Assembly: GCF_049116555.1 (NCBI RefSeq)
Contig: NZ_JAGDYT010000004.1
Coordinates: 248,001-312,000 of the forward strand
Source: Maricaulis maris_C
GTDB lineage: Bacteria > Pseudomonadota > Alphaproteobacteria > Caulobacterales > Maricaulaceae
DNA: 64,000 nucleotides
Direction: 5' to 3'
Shown here: piece by piece, positions 16,867-25,158 of the stretch
How positions within the stretch are numbered: position 1 is the first letter of the stretch
How the letters are laid out: each line of letters starts with the position of its first letter
Notes under the pieces: model-generated
The model's input: only the letters and a program-made list of their open reading frames with translations
Databases searched by the model: none
What the model was told of the DNA's origin: nothing
Made by a program: the position numbers and the translations under genes

Positions 16867-18021
16867 CTATTCGGCGACAGAGACCTTGTCGATCGCGTCC
16901 ATGGCGTAACAGCCCAGCAGCTTGATCTCGCGGGTATGCGCTTCCAGGACGGACATGGAGTCCTTGATCTTGCGATCCTCAAGATGCCCCTCGACATCCA
17001 TGATGAACATTTCCTCCCAGGGATTGCCGGCGATGGGGCGAGATTCCAGCTTCACCAGATTGATCTCATTATCCCGGAAGCCCAGCAGGGCATCGACCAG
17101 CGAGCCAGGCGTATCGCGCGTGGTGAACATCATCGAGGTCTTGCACTCAACCTCGCGGGTCGGGAGTTTCGACTTGCGGCCAATGACGATGAAGCGCGTG
17201 ATGTTCTGCTCGTGGTCACCGACATTGCGTTCCAGAATATCCATGCCGAAGAGGCGTGCCGCATCCTCGCCCGCAACAGCGACCGCGGTGTCATCATCCT
17301 CCAGCAAGCGTTCCAGTGCCCGCGTGGTCGACGCCGCCATATGGGTTTCCAGCTCCGGGTGCGACCCGATATAGCGGCGGCACTGGGCCAGCGCCTGGGG
17401 GTGACCGAAGACACGGCGTACGCGGCCCTGCCCGCTGGCCCGCCCGACCAGGCAATGGTCGACCCGCAACAGGAATTCCCCGATGATCTGGGTGTGGGAG
17501 TTGATCAGGATGTCGTAGACCTCATTGATCGAGCCTGTCGTGGTGTTCTCGATCGGAATAACGCCGTAATCGACTTCGGCATTCTCGACCGCGCGGAAGA
17601 TTGAGACAAAGTCACGCTTGGGCGACGGGATGACGGTCGCATTTCGGCGCTGGAAGACTTTCTGGGCAGCGATGTGGGAGTAACTGCCCGGCCCGCCAAG
17701 ATAGGCGACGCTGGCCTCGTTGAGCTCGTCATTGCGCATGGAATCGAAATTCTCGCGCTGGCGACGGATAGAGGCTTCGAACAGCGCGTGGAAAAGGGTT
17801 TCCACCAGGTCGACCGAGACGCCTTTTTCAGCCCCACGTTCAACCGCGGCTCGCAATACCTCGCGCTCACGCTCACGATCACGGACCGGACTGCCTGAAC
17901 GGGCCTTGGCCTTGAGAATCTCTTCCACCAGATCGGAACGCTGCGCGATGGCATCGATCAATTTCAGATCAATCTCGCTGATCGCGTTGCGGATATCCTC
18001 CCGCGTCATTTCCGTCGTCAT
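16867..18021 (-). CDS. pheA: Bifunctional chorismate mutase/prephenate dehydratase (P-protein)
   Basis: Makes phenylpyruvate from chorismate via prephenate, the committed route to phenylalanine. From MTTEMTREDIRNAISEIDLK (384 residues) the chorismate mutase domain covers about residues 1-90, prephenate dehydratase about 103-285 (YLGGPGSYSH; the catalytic TRF in NITRFIVIG), and an ACT domain about 295-375 (TPGSLVDAL and LESRP, the allosteric Phe-binding motifs). The start at 18021 is chosen because GAAGGG lies 9 bases before it; ATGs at 18027, 18030 and 18042 are too close. Upstream is a complete transcription attenuator, so synthesis is probably controlled both by Phe-tRNA and by Phe feedback. 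Confidence 0.95.
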   Translation of the reverse strand: MTTEMTREDIRNAISEIDLKLIDAIAQRSDLVEEILKAKARSGSPVRDREREREVLRAAVERGAEKGVSVDLVETLFHALFEASIRRQRENFDSMRNDELNEASVAYLGGPGSYSHIAAQKVFQRRNATVIPSPKRDFVSIFRAVENAEVDYGVIPIENTTTGSINEVYDILINSHTQIIGEFLLRVDHCLVGRASGQGRVRRVFGHPQALAQCRRYIGSHPELETHMAASTTRALERLLEDDDTAVAVAGEDAARLFGMDILERNVGDHEQNITRFIVIGRKSKLPTREVECKTSMMFTTRDTPGSLVDALLGFRDNEINLVKLESRPIAGNPWEEMFIMDVEGHLEDRKIKDSMSVLEAHTREIKLLGCYAMDAIDKVSVAE

Positions 18022-18043
18022 GGCCATCATCCCTTCACACAAT

Positions 18044-18071
18044 AAAAAAGGCCTCCCCGTGGGGGAGGCCC
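18044..18071 (-). terminator. pheA attenuator (rho-independent terminator in leader)
   Basis: On the minus strand GGCCTCCCC-CAC-GGGGAGGCC is followed at once by TTTTTTATT, an ideal intrinsic terminator placed between the leader peptide and pheA. Its 5' arm CCTCCCCCAC is also complementary to GTGGGGGCGG (18117-18108) inside the leader peptide gene, with one internal mismatch, so the two structures are mutually exclusive as in amino-acid attenuators. Confidence 0.85.
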
Positions 18072-18096
18072 TGGTTCCGCTGCGCTTTCACACATG

Positions 18097-18168
18097 CTAG
18101 CCGGCCACCGCCCCCACAGAGGTTGCGTTGGTAAAATAGGCCGCAAAGAAATACGTCGCGCTTTTCAT
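18097..18168 (-). CDS. pheA leader peptide, 23 residues
   Basis: A short open frame reading MKSATYFFAAYFTNATSVG and then AVAG before TAG. Five of residues 6-12 are aromatic (Tyr6, Phe7, Phe8, Tyr11, Phe12), far above chance. A ribosome stalled at Phe8 or Phe12 for lack of charged tRNA-Phe would leave codons 18-21 (GTGGGGGCGG) free to pair with the terminator's 5' arm, allowing read-through into pheA; a ribosome that reaches the stop would cover them and let the terminator form. No Shine-Dalgarno is visible and a promoter-like sequence ends 7 bases before ATG, so it may be translated from a leaderless message. Confidence 0.82.
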   Translation of the reverse strand: MKSATYFFAAYFTNATSVGAVAG

Positions 18169-18175
18169 GACGGCG

Positions 18176-18204
18176 AGAGTGGCCGCAGGCTGGCGCACGG
18201 TCAA
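18176..18204 (-). promoter_or_regulatory. Predicted pheA promoter
   Basis: On the minus strand TTGACC (18204-18199) is followed after 17 bases by CACTCT (18181-18176). The -35 is good and the -10 weak. Transcription would begin at or next to the leader-peptide ATG at 18168. Prediction by eye only. Confidence 0.4.
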
Positions 18205-18238
18205 TGCTCTTTGTGCGGCGCCGCGCAGTAATTCTGCA

Positions 18239-18271
18239 CAAAAATGGCCGGAGACGTCGCCTCCGGCCAAG
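18239..18271 (-). terminator. Rho-independent terminator of lon
   Basis: On the minus strand, just after the lon stop, GGCCGGAGGCGACGTCTCCGGCC forms a stem-loop followed by ATTTTTGTGC. It separates lon from the independent pheA transcript. Confidence 0.8.
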
Positions 18272-18300
18272 ATTGTTTCAAGCGAAACGAAAGTCAGCGC

Positions 18301-20706
18301 CTAGTGCGCAATCGGCTGCCCACTGGCATCGGGGCCCTGCTGCGCGGCGACGGCGGCCAACGCAGCCTCATCAGCCTCAGTCCACTCGACCGGCTCGACC
18401 GGCTCGACCAGGGCCCGGGTGAGGACTTCATCTGCGGTCTCAACCGGGATGATTTCCATTCCGTCTTTGACGTTGTCCGGAATCTCCGCGAGGTCCTTTT
18501 CATTGTCCTTGGGGATCAGCACGGTCTTCACACCGCCGCGCAGGGCCGCGAGCAGCTTTTCCTTCAACCCGCCAATCGGCAGGACACGGCCACGCAGGGT
18601 GATCTCACCGGTCATGGCGATATCCTTGCGGACCGGAATTCCGGTCAAAACAGAAACGATCGCGGTCATCATGCCGACACCGGCCGACGGGCCATCCTTC
18701 GGCGTCGCGCCTTCCGGCATGTGGACATGAATATCGGCCGCCCGGAAAATCGTCGGCTTGATGCCAAGCGACGGAGCACGCGATTGAACGAAGGAATTGG
18801 CCGCTGAAATCGACTCCTTCATCACGTCGCGCAGATTACCCGTCACCATCATCTTGCCTCGGCCCGGCATGCGAACCGCTTCGATGGTCAGGAGATCGCC
18901 GCCAACTTCGGTCCAGGCCAGACCAGTCACGATACCAACCTGATCATGATCCTCGGTCTCGCCGAACCGATGCTTCCGCACACCCGCAAACTCACCCAGG
19001 TTTTCCTGCGTGATCGTCACCGAACTGGCCTTGCCGGTCTCGAGGCGAACCACGGACTTGCGCGCCAGATTGGCGATTTCGCGTTCAAGACTGCGAACAC
19101 CGGCTTCGCGTGTGTAGTAGCGGATCAAGTCACGCAAGCCCTCTTCGGTCAGTGACCATTCGGTCTCCGAGAGGGCGTGGTTCTTCATCTGCTTGGGCAG
19201 AAGGTGACGCTTGGCGATCTCGACCTTCTCATCCTCGGTGTAACCGGCGATCCGGATGATTTCCATCCGGTCGAGAAGCGGCTGCGGCAGGTTGAGTGTG
19301 TTGGCCGTGGTCACGAACATGATGTCGGACAGGTCGTAATCAACCTCGAGATAATGGTCGTTGAAATTGGCGTTCTGTTCCGGATCCAGGACTTCCAGAA
19401 GGGCCGAGGCCGGGTCGCCGCGATAATCCGCACCCAGCTTGTCGATCTCGTCCAGCAGGAAAAGCGGATTGGACGAATTGACCTTCTTCATCGACTGAAT
19501 AATGCGCCCCGGCATTGACCCGATATAGGTCCGGCGGTGACCGCGGATTTCCGCCTCATCGCGCACCCCGCCCAGCGACATGCGCACAAAGTCGCGGCCG
19601 GTCGCCTTGGCGATCGAGCGTCCCAGGGAGGTCTTGCCGACACCGGGCGGTCCAACCAGGCACAGGATCGGGCCCTTGAGCTTGCGGGTCCGCGCTTGGA
19701 CAGCGAGATGCTCGAGGATGCGCTCCTTGACCTTCTCCAGTCCGTAATGATCGGATTCGAGCACGTTTTCCGCACGATCGAGATCATTCTTGAGACGCTT
19801 GCGCTTGCCCCAGGGGACCGAGAGAATCCAGTCGAGATAATTGCGCACGACGGTGGCCTCAGCGGACATCGGGCTCATATTGCGGAGTTTCTTGAACTCG
19901 CCATCGGCCTTGGTGCGGGCTTCCTTGGAGAGCTTGGCTTCGGCCAGCTTCTCTTCCAGCTCGGCGAGTTCCTCGCGGCTGTCATCGCCCTCACCCAGCT
20001 CGCGCTGGATCGCCTTCATCTGCTCGTTGAGATAGTATTCGCGCTGGGTCTTCTCCATCTGGCGCTTCACGCGCGAGCGGATTTTCTTCTCGACCTGCAG
20101 CACGCCAATCTCACCTTCCATCAGGCCGAGAATGCGCTCCAGGCGCCGATTGACGTCAGGCTCCTCGAGAAGCGACTGCTTCTCTTCAATTTTAACGGCG
20201 AGATGCGCAGAGATGGAATCGGCCAGCTTGCCCGGCTCGCGGATTTGCGACAGCGAAGCGAGGGCTTCCGGTGGGACCTTCTTGTTGAGCTTGACGTAAT
20301 CGTCGAACTTTGCCGACACGGTCCGCATCAGCGCTTCCAGCTCAGCCGCCTCGCCCGGATCCTCATCGATCACCGTACAGACAGCTTCGTAATAATCTTC
20401 GCGGTCGGAATAGCCACTGATGTCGACGCGAACACCGCCTTCGACCAGAACCTTGACTGTCCCGTCCGGCAGTTTCAGCAATTGCAGGACCGAGGCGATC
20501 ACACCCGTTGTGTGGATCGCATCGGCGGTCGGCTCATCGTCCGACGCGGTCCGCTGGGTTGCCAACAGGATCTGCTTGTCGGCTTTCATCACCTCTTCCA
20601 GCGCCTTGACCGATTTCTCGCGCCCGACGAAGAGCGGGACGATCATGTGCGGAAACACGACGATGTCGCGCAGAGGCAGAAGGGGGAGTGTCTTCGTGGT
20701 GGACAT
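18301..20706 (-). CDS. lon: ATP-dependent protease Lon (La)
   Basis: Cytosolic AAA+ serine protease that degrades misfolded and regulatory proteins; in Caulobacter relatives Lon removes CcrM and DnaA. The 801-residue protein starts MSTTKTLPLLPLRDIVVFPH behind GGAG (a further ATG 7 codons upstream has no ribosome site). The N-terminal substrate domain runs to about 300, Walker A GPPGVGKTS is near 355, Walker B LFLLDEIDKLG near 415, and the Ser-Lys dyad is seen as DGPSAGVGM (near 672) and GLKEKLLAA (near 715). It follows clpX on the same strand with a 147-base gap that contains a hairpin. Confidence 0.97.
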   Translation of the reverse strand: MSTTKTLPLLPLRDIVVFPHMIVPLFVGREKSVKALEEVMKADKQILLATQRTASDDEPTADAIHTTGVIASVLQLLKLPDGTVKVLVEGGVRVDISGYSDREDYYEAVCTVIDEDPGEAAELEALMRTVSAKFDDYVKLNKKVPPEALASLSQIREPGKLADSISAHLAVKIEEKQSLLEEPDVNRRLERILGLMEGEIGVLQVEKKIRSRVKRQMEKTQREYYLNEQMKAIQRELGEGDDSREELAELEEKLAEAKLSKEARTKADGEFKKLRNMSPMSAEATVVRNYLDWILSVPWGKRKRLKNDLDRAENVLESDHYGLEKVKERILEHLAVQARTRKLKGPILCLVGPPGVGKTSLGRSIAKATGRDFVRMSLGGVRDEAEIRGHRRTYIGSMPGRIIQSMKKVNSSNPLFLLDEIDKLGADYRGDPASALLEVLDPEQNANFNDHYLEVDYDLSDIMFVTTANTLNLPQPLLDRMEIIRIAGYTEDEKVEIAKRHLLPKQMKNHALSETEWSLTEEGLRDLIRYYTREAGVRSLEREIANLARKSVVRLETGKASSVTITQENLGEFAGVRKHRFGETEDHDQVGIVTGLAWTEVGGDLLTIEAVRMPGRGKMMVTGNLRDVMKESISAANSFVQSRAPSLGIKPTIFRAADIHVHMPEGATPKDGPSAGVGMMTAIVSVLTGIPVRKDIAMTGEITLRGRVLPIGGLKEKLLAALRGGVKTVLIPKDNEKDLAEIPDNVKDGMEIIPVETADEVLTRALVEPVEPVEWTEADEAALAAVAAQQGPDASGQPIAH

Positions 20707-20780
20707 GCTTGCTCCATTCGCGCTCACCGGTGGGGGCGCGTGCAGACCTTGATACAGATCGTGACTCTAATCGGATGACT

Positions 20781-20810
20781 CCGGGCCCGCATGAATAACA
20801 TGCAGCCCGG
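20781..20810. repeat. Imperfect palindrome between clpX and lon
   Basis: CCGGGCCCGCATG-AATAA-CATGCAGCCCGG forms a long hairpin with one or two bulges. No U-tract follows, so it is not an obvious terminator. Position suggests an mRNA processing or stability element, or partial termination ahead of lon. Confidence 0.45.
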
Positions 20811-20853
20811 TCATCCCGCTTACCTCAAGAGGTGGCGACGCAACCCCGAAAGG

Positions 20854-22125
20854 TCAAGCACCCTCCCGCTTGTCATCCTTGCGCTCGGCATAGATGGACA
20901 GCGGTTTGGCATTGCCCTCGACCACTTCGCCATTGACGACGATTTCCTCGACGCCTTCCAGGCTCGGCAGATCGAACATGGTTTCCAGCAGGATGCCTTC
21001 CATGATCGACCGCAGGCCGCGAGCACCGGTCTTGCGGGCAATCGCCCGGTTGGCGATACCTTTGAGGGCATCCTCGGTGAAGGTCAGGCCAACGCCTTCC
21101 ATCTCGAACAGACGCTGATACTGCTTGACGAGCGCATTCTTCGGCTCGGTCAGGATCTGCACCAGGGCGCCAACATCCAGATCTTCAAGGGTCGCGATTA
21201 CCGGCAGACGACCGACAAATTCAGGGATGAGGCCGAAGCGCAGGAGATCGTCCGGCTCGACTTCACGCAGGATTTCACCGGTCCGGCGAGCATCGGGTTC
21301 GCGCACATCGGCACCAAAGCCGATGGCCGAGCCCTGGCCGCGCTGGGAGATCACCTTGTCCAGGCCGGCAAAAGCGCCGCCGACGACGAAGAGGATATTG
21401 GTGGTGTCAACTTGCAGGAATTCCTGCTGGGGATGCTTGCGCCCACCCTGTGGCGGGACAGAGGCGACCGTCCCCTCCATGATCTTCAAAAGCGCCTGTT
21501 GCACACCCTCGCCCGACACGTCACGCGTGATCGACGGATTGTCGGATTTGCGGGAAATCTTGTCGATCTCGTCGATATAGACGATGCCGCGCTGGGCCCG
21601 CTCGACATTGTAGTCGGCCGATTGCAGCAGTTTGAGAACGATATTCTCGACATCCTCACCGACATAGCCGGCCTCGGTCAGCGTGGTCGCATCCGCCATC
21701 GTGAAGGGCACATCGAGAATACGCGCGAGCGTCTGCGCAAGCAGAGTCTTGCCGCAACCGGTCGGCCCGATCAGCAGGATATTGGACTTGGCCAGCTCCA
21801 CATCCGCATTCTGGGAGGCGTGGTTGAGGCGTTTGTAATGATTGTGCACAGCCACGGCGAGCACGCGTTTGGCGTGCGACTGCCCAATGACGTAGTCGTT
21901 GAGAACGTTGAAAATTTCCTGCGGTGAAGGCACACCTTCCTTGGACTTCACCAGCGAGGATTTGTTCTCCTCCCGAATAATGTCCATGCAGAGCTCGACG
22001 CATTCATCACAGATGAACACCGTCGGGCCGGCGATCAGTTTGCGAACCTCGTGCTGGCTCTTTCCGCAAAAAGAGCAGTAGAGGGTGTTCTTCGACTCGC
22101 TGTCTCCGCCCGTCGTCTTACTCAT
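20854..22125 (-). CDS. clpX: ClpXP protease ATPase subunit ClpX
   Basis: AAA+ unfoldase that feeds substrates to ClpP; in Caulobacterales it is central to cell-cycle proteolysis of CtrA. The 423-residue protein has the N-terminal C4 zinc finger (YCSFCGKSQ and FICDECVELC, residues 16-47), Walker A GPTGCGKT near 121, Walker B IVYIDEIDKI near 180, sensor regions and the RKTGARGLR segment near 360. It lies 162 bases after clpP, long enough for its own promoter. Confidence 0.97.
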   Translation of the reverse strand: MSKTTGGDSESKNTLYCSFCGKSQHEVRKLIAGPTVFICDECVELCMDIIREENKSSLVKSKEGVPSPQEIFNVLNDYVIGQSHAKRVLAVAVHNHYKRLNHASQNADVELAKSNILLIGPTGCGKTLLAQTLARILDVPFTMADATTLTEAGYVGEDVENIVLKLLQSADYNVERAQRGIVYIDEIDKISRKSDNPSITRDVSGEGVQQALLKIMEGTVASVPPQGGRKHPQQEFLQVDTTNILFVVGGAFAGLDKVISQRGQGSAIGFGADVREPDARRTGEILREVEPDDLLRFGLIPEFVGRLPVIATLEDLDVGALVQILTEPKNALVKQYQRLFEMEGVGLTFTEDALKGIANRAIARKTGARGLRSIMEGILLETMFDLPSLEGVEEIVVNGEVVEGNAKPLSIYAERKDDKREGA

Positions 22126-22287
22126 GACCGCTCCATTTCAACCCGCTGGTATCGATACAATACCGGCTTTCGCTTACGACCTTGTGCAAAATCAAGGCCG
22201 AACTTTAGCGAAAGGTTTCTACTGCTGCGCATTCGATCACATGGATGCAGTCCCGATCAAGCATCAAGCCTGCATCCCGATGAGCCG

Positions 22288-22923
22288 CTAGCTGTCAGAA
22301 CCTTCCTTCTCGTCGTCCTTACGACGCTCGATAACCTTGTCGATCAGGCCGAATTCCAGGCCCTCTTCCGCGGACATGAAGTTGTCCCGGTCAAGCGCGG
22401 ATTCAATCTCGTCATACTTGCGACCGGTGTGGTGCACATAGATCTCGTTGAGGCGACGCTTGATCTTCTGGATGTCCGCCGCATGGCGTTCAATGTCGGA
22501 CGCCTGGCCACGGAAACCGCCGGACGGCTGGTGTACCATGATGCGGGCATTCGGCGCGGCAAACCGCATGTCCTTCTCGCCGGCCGTCAACAGCAGCGAG
22601 CCCATCGACGCAGCCATGCCGAGACACATGGTCGACACAGGTGAGCGGATATACTGCATCGTGTCGTAGATACCCAGACCAGCCGAAACCACGCCGCCCG
22701 GCGAGTTGATATACATCGAGATCTCTTTCTTCGGGTTCTCGGACTCGAGGAAGAGAAGCTGGGCGATTATCAGGCTCGCCATATGGTCCTCGATCGGACC
22801 GGTGATGAAAATGATGCGCTCCTTGAGCAAGCGCGAATAGATGTCGAAAGAGCGCTCGCCGCGGCTTGTCTGCTCGACGACGATCGGGACCAGATTCATC
22901 ATTACATCCTGGGGATCATGCAT
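22288..22923 (-). CDS. clpP: ATP-dependent Clp protease proteolytic subunit
   Basis: Serine protease that forms the tetradecameric chamber docked by ClpX or ClpA. The 211-residue protein shows the triad Ser106 (GMAASMGS), His131 (MVHQPSGG) and Asp180 (ALDRDNFM). Family length is normal. An internal ATG-ATG at residues 8-9 is an alternative start; the first ATG at 22923 follows AAGGAGCG, so it is kept. Confidence 0.97.
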   Translation of the reverse strand: MHDPQDVMMNLVPIVVEQTSRGERSFDIYSRLLKERIIFITGPIEDHMASLIIAQLLFLESENPKKEISMYINSPGGVVSAGLGIYDTMQYIRSPVSTMCLGMAASMGSLLLTAGEKDMRFAAPNARIMVHQPSGGFRGQASDIERHAADIQKIKRRLNEIYVHHTGRKYDEIESALDRDNFMSAEEGLEFGLIDKVIERRKDDEKEGSDS

Positions 22924-23054
22924 ATCGCGCTCCTTGGGGTGACGGCGCCGGGATCGGGCCGATTCTCATCAGACGGGATAACTGAACTATTGCGGGCGTC
23001 GAAGTTGTAGGCAAGGCGCGCGCTGCAGCCGCATCTGTCAATTCGTCCCGAAAC

Positions 23055-23086
23055 GAAAAGCGCCGGCGCAAAAAAGCGCCGGCGCT
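23055..23086 (-). terminator. Rho-independent terminator of tig
   Basis: On the minus strand AGCGCCGGCGC-TTTTTT-GCGCCGGCGCT is a perfect 11-base-pair stem with a T6 loop, followed by TTTCGTTTC. It lies just after the tig stop, so clpP is probably transcribed mainly from its own promoter. Confidence 0.85.
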
Positions 23087-23111
23087 GTATCATTGCGGAA
23101 CGCGTGTCGAA

Positions 23112-24692
23112 CTACGCGTCTTTCTTGGCAGCCGCCTTCTTGGCCGGAGCCTTCTTGGCAGGCGCCTTCTTTTTCGCAGCCGGCTTCTTCTCGGCAGCGG
23201 CATCGTCTTTCTTGGCAGCAGCTTTCTTCGCCGGCGCCTTCTTCTTGGCGGCCGGCTTCTTCTCGGCAGCAGCCTCGTCCGTCTTGGCGGCGGCTTTCTT
23301 GGCCGGTGCCTTCTTCTTCGCTGCAGCCTTCTTGGCCGGCTTGGCGGACGCTTCGTCCTCGTCCGCGTAGAGCGCGTCCTTGGAAACCTTGGTCTCGCTC
23401 ACATCGGCCAGTTCAAGGATGTAGTCCACGACTTTTTCTTCGTAGATCGGCGCACGCATCTGGGCGACGGCATTCGGGTTCTTCTGATAGAACTCGACGA
23501 CCTGACGCTCCTGGCCCGGATACTTCACCGCTTCCTGATTGATGGCGCGGGACAGTTCTTCCTGGGTCACGTCGATATTGTTGCGGCGACCGATCTCGGC
23601 CAGCACGAGGCCCAGGCGCACACGACGCTCGGCAATATCGCGATACTCACTCTTGAGCTCGTCTTCCGACTTGGACTTGTCTTCGTCCTCGAGTTGATCC
23701 TGCTCGATGGCACTCGCCACTTCGCGCCAGATATTCTCGAACTCGGCCTCAACCATTTTCGGCGGCAGGTCGAATTTGTGTTCGGCATCCAGCTTGTCGA
23801 GCAGGTCACGCTTGACCTTCATGCGCGACTGCTGGGCATGCTCGCCCTCGAAACGCTTGCTCAGCGCCTCTTTCAGACTGTCGAGGTTTTCGAGACCCAG
23901 GCGCTTGGCCAGCTCGTCATCAACCTTGGCGTCCTGCGGGGATTCGAGACCCTTCACGGTAACCTCGAACACAGCCGCCTTACCGGCCAGCTGTTCAGCC
24001 TGGTAGGTCTCCGGGAAGGTGACATTGAGCTCGCGCTCTTCGCCGACCTTGGCGCCGAGGAGTTGCTCTTCGAAGCCCGGGATGAAGGCGCCATCGCCGA
24101 TTGCGACGCGCGCGTCCTCGGCGGACCCGCCTTCGAACACTTCACCGTCCAGCTTGCCGACGAAGTCGACGACGACGACATCGCCGTCTTCCGCCTTGGC
24201 ATTCTTGCCGCCCTTCTTGGCCGCAAATTCACGACTTTCATTGGCCAGACGCTCGAGCGCCTCGTTGACTTCAGCGTCCTCGACAACCGCGACCGGGCGG
24301 GTGACTGACAGTTTGGCCGGATCAGCCGGCTCGAAATCAGGCATGATTTCAAGGGCGATCTCGAACACGAAATCAGCTTTGCCGCCGAGCACGTCCTTGG
24401 CTTCGCTGGTCACCGAAATATCCGGCTGCGATGCCGGGCGGAGTTTTTTCTCGTCAAGCGTCTTCTGGGTGGTCTCTGGAACCAGCTCGTTGAGCAGGTC
24501 GCCCATGATGCTTTCGCCGAACATCTTGCGGATGTGGCTGGTCGGCACCTTGCCCGGGCGGAAACCCTTCAGGCGGACTTCCGGGCGGATCTCTTCGATC
24601 TTCGCAGACAGGCGAGCTTGCAGATCATCAGCCGGGATGACGATCTCATAGGTGCGGCTCAAGCCTTCGGAGGCTTTCTCGATGACGTTCAT
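23112..24692 (-). CDS. tig: Trigger factor with Lys/Ala-rich tail
   Basis: Ribosome-bound chaperone and peptidyl-prolyl isomerase acting on nascent chains. The 526-residue protein has the ribosome-docking signature KGFRPGKVP near residue 42, an FKBP-type PPIase domain about 155-245, and the helical C-terminal domain to about 448. Beyond it, where most trigger factors stop, is a 77-residue tail made of KAPAKKAAAKK and AEKKPAAKK blocks, resembling eukaryotic histone H1 tails; two 24-residue copies are nearly identical. The tail is in frame with no sign of frameshift. It heads the tig-clpP-clpX-lon cluster. Confidence 0.95.
   Translation of the reverse strand: MNVIEKASEGLSRTYEIVIPADDLQARLSAKIEEIRPEVRLKGFRPGKVPTSHIRKMFGESIMGDLLNELVPETTQKTLDEKKLRPASQPDISVTSEAKDVLGGKADFVFEIALEIMPDFEPADPAKLSVTRPVAVVEDAEVNEALERLANESREFAAKKGGKNAKAEDGDVVVVDFVGKLDGEVFEGGSAEDARVAIGDGAFIPGFEEQLLGAKVGEERELNVTFPETYQAEQLAGKAAVFEVTVKGLESPQDAKVDDELAKRLGLENLDSLKEALSKRFEGEHAQQSRMKVKRDLLDKLDAEHKFDLPPKMVEAEFENIWREVASAIEQDQLEDEDKSKSEDELKSEYRDIAERRVRLGLVLAEIGRRNNIDVTQEELSRAINQEAVKYPGQERQVVEFYQKNPNAVAQMRAPIYEEKVVDYILELADVSETKVSKDALYADEDEASAKPAKKAAAKKKAPAKKAAAKTDEAAAEKKPAAKKKAPAKKAAAKKDDAAAEKKPAAKKKAPAKKAPAKKAAAKKDA
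23115..23346 (-). repeat. In-gene tandem repeat encoding the trigger factor tail
   Basis: Degenerate repeat with a basic period near 72 bases (24 codons), each unit coding DEAAAEKKPAAKKKAPAKK plus AAAKK or a variant. Shorter 9- to 15-base repeats lie inside it. Such arrays expand and contract by slippage, so tail length may vary between strains. Confidence 0.75.
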
Positions 24693-24921
24693 GGGTTAGC
24701 CTTAGATGTTCAAACAGACGGGCGGCAAAAAACCGCGTGCAAAATCGAGCGCGCGTTATGTCACGCGGATTCGGCGTAGGCAACGCTGCGGAGCGGTTCG
24801 GCCGCACAGCGCAGCAGAGTCAGTGGTCAAAGCCGGGGGTCAACGGGGCTTGAGCCACACCCCGTGCACGAGACGGCGCGACCGCCGACAGCTCGCCACC
24901 CGGAGCCCGACGGGCAAAGGG

Positions 24922-25006
24922 TGGTGCGGATGGAGGGACTCGAACCCCCACGCCTCTCGGCACCAGAACCTAAATCTGGCGCGTCTACCAGTTCCGCCAC
25001 ATCCGC
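24922..25006 (-). tRNA. tRNA-Leu (TAG)
   Basis: An 85-base class II tRNA on the minus strand: acceptor GCGGATG pairs with CATCCGC, anticodon stem CCAGA/TCTGG around TTTAGGT with anticodon TAG, a long variable arm (TGCCGAGAGGCGT) typical of leucine tRNAs, T-loop GTTCGAGTC, and encoded CCA. Confidence 0.97.
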
Positions 25007-25158
25007 AGGCCGGGCGCGCGTTATGGCGCGGCTTGGCAGGACAGGCAAGACCGGCATTCAACGCGCTGCATTCCGGCCCGTTCCAAACACGTTACAGTCA
25101 ATCCGGTCTTAAGCATTCAGGGGCATACTGCCTGCAAGCATTCCGGGCACGGACATCG

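Noticed and set aside
23115..23346. Tandem repeats that could suggest a CRISPR or minisatellite
   Set aside because: They are in frame within tig, encode Lys/Ala blocks, have no constant-length unique spacers and no cas genes nearby.
24706..25158. 150-codon upstream extension of the EAL-like gene
   Set aside because: It runs through the antisense strand of tRNA-Leu and is Arg-rich without any protein-like pattern.
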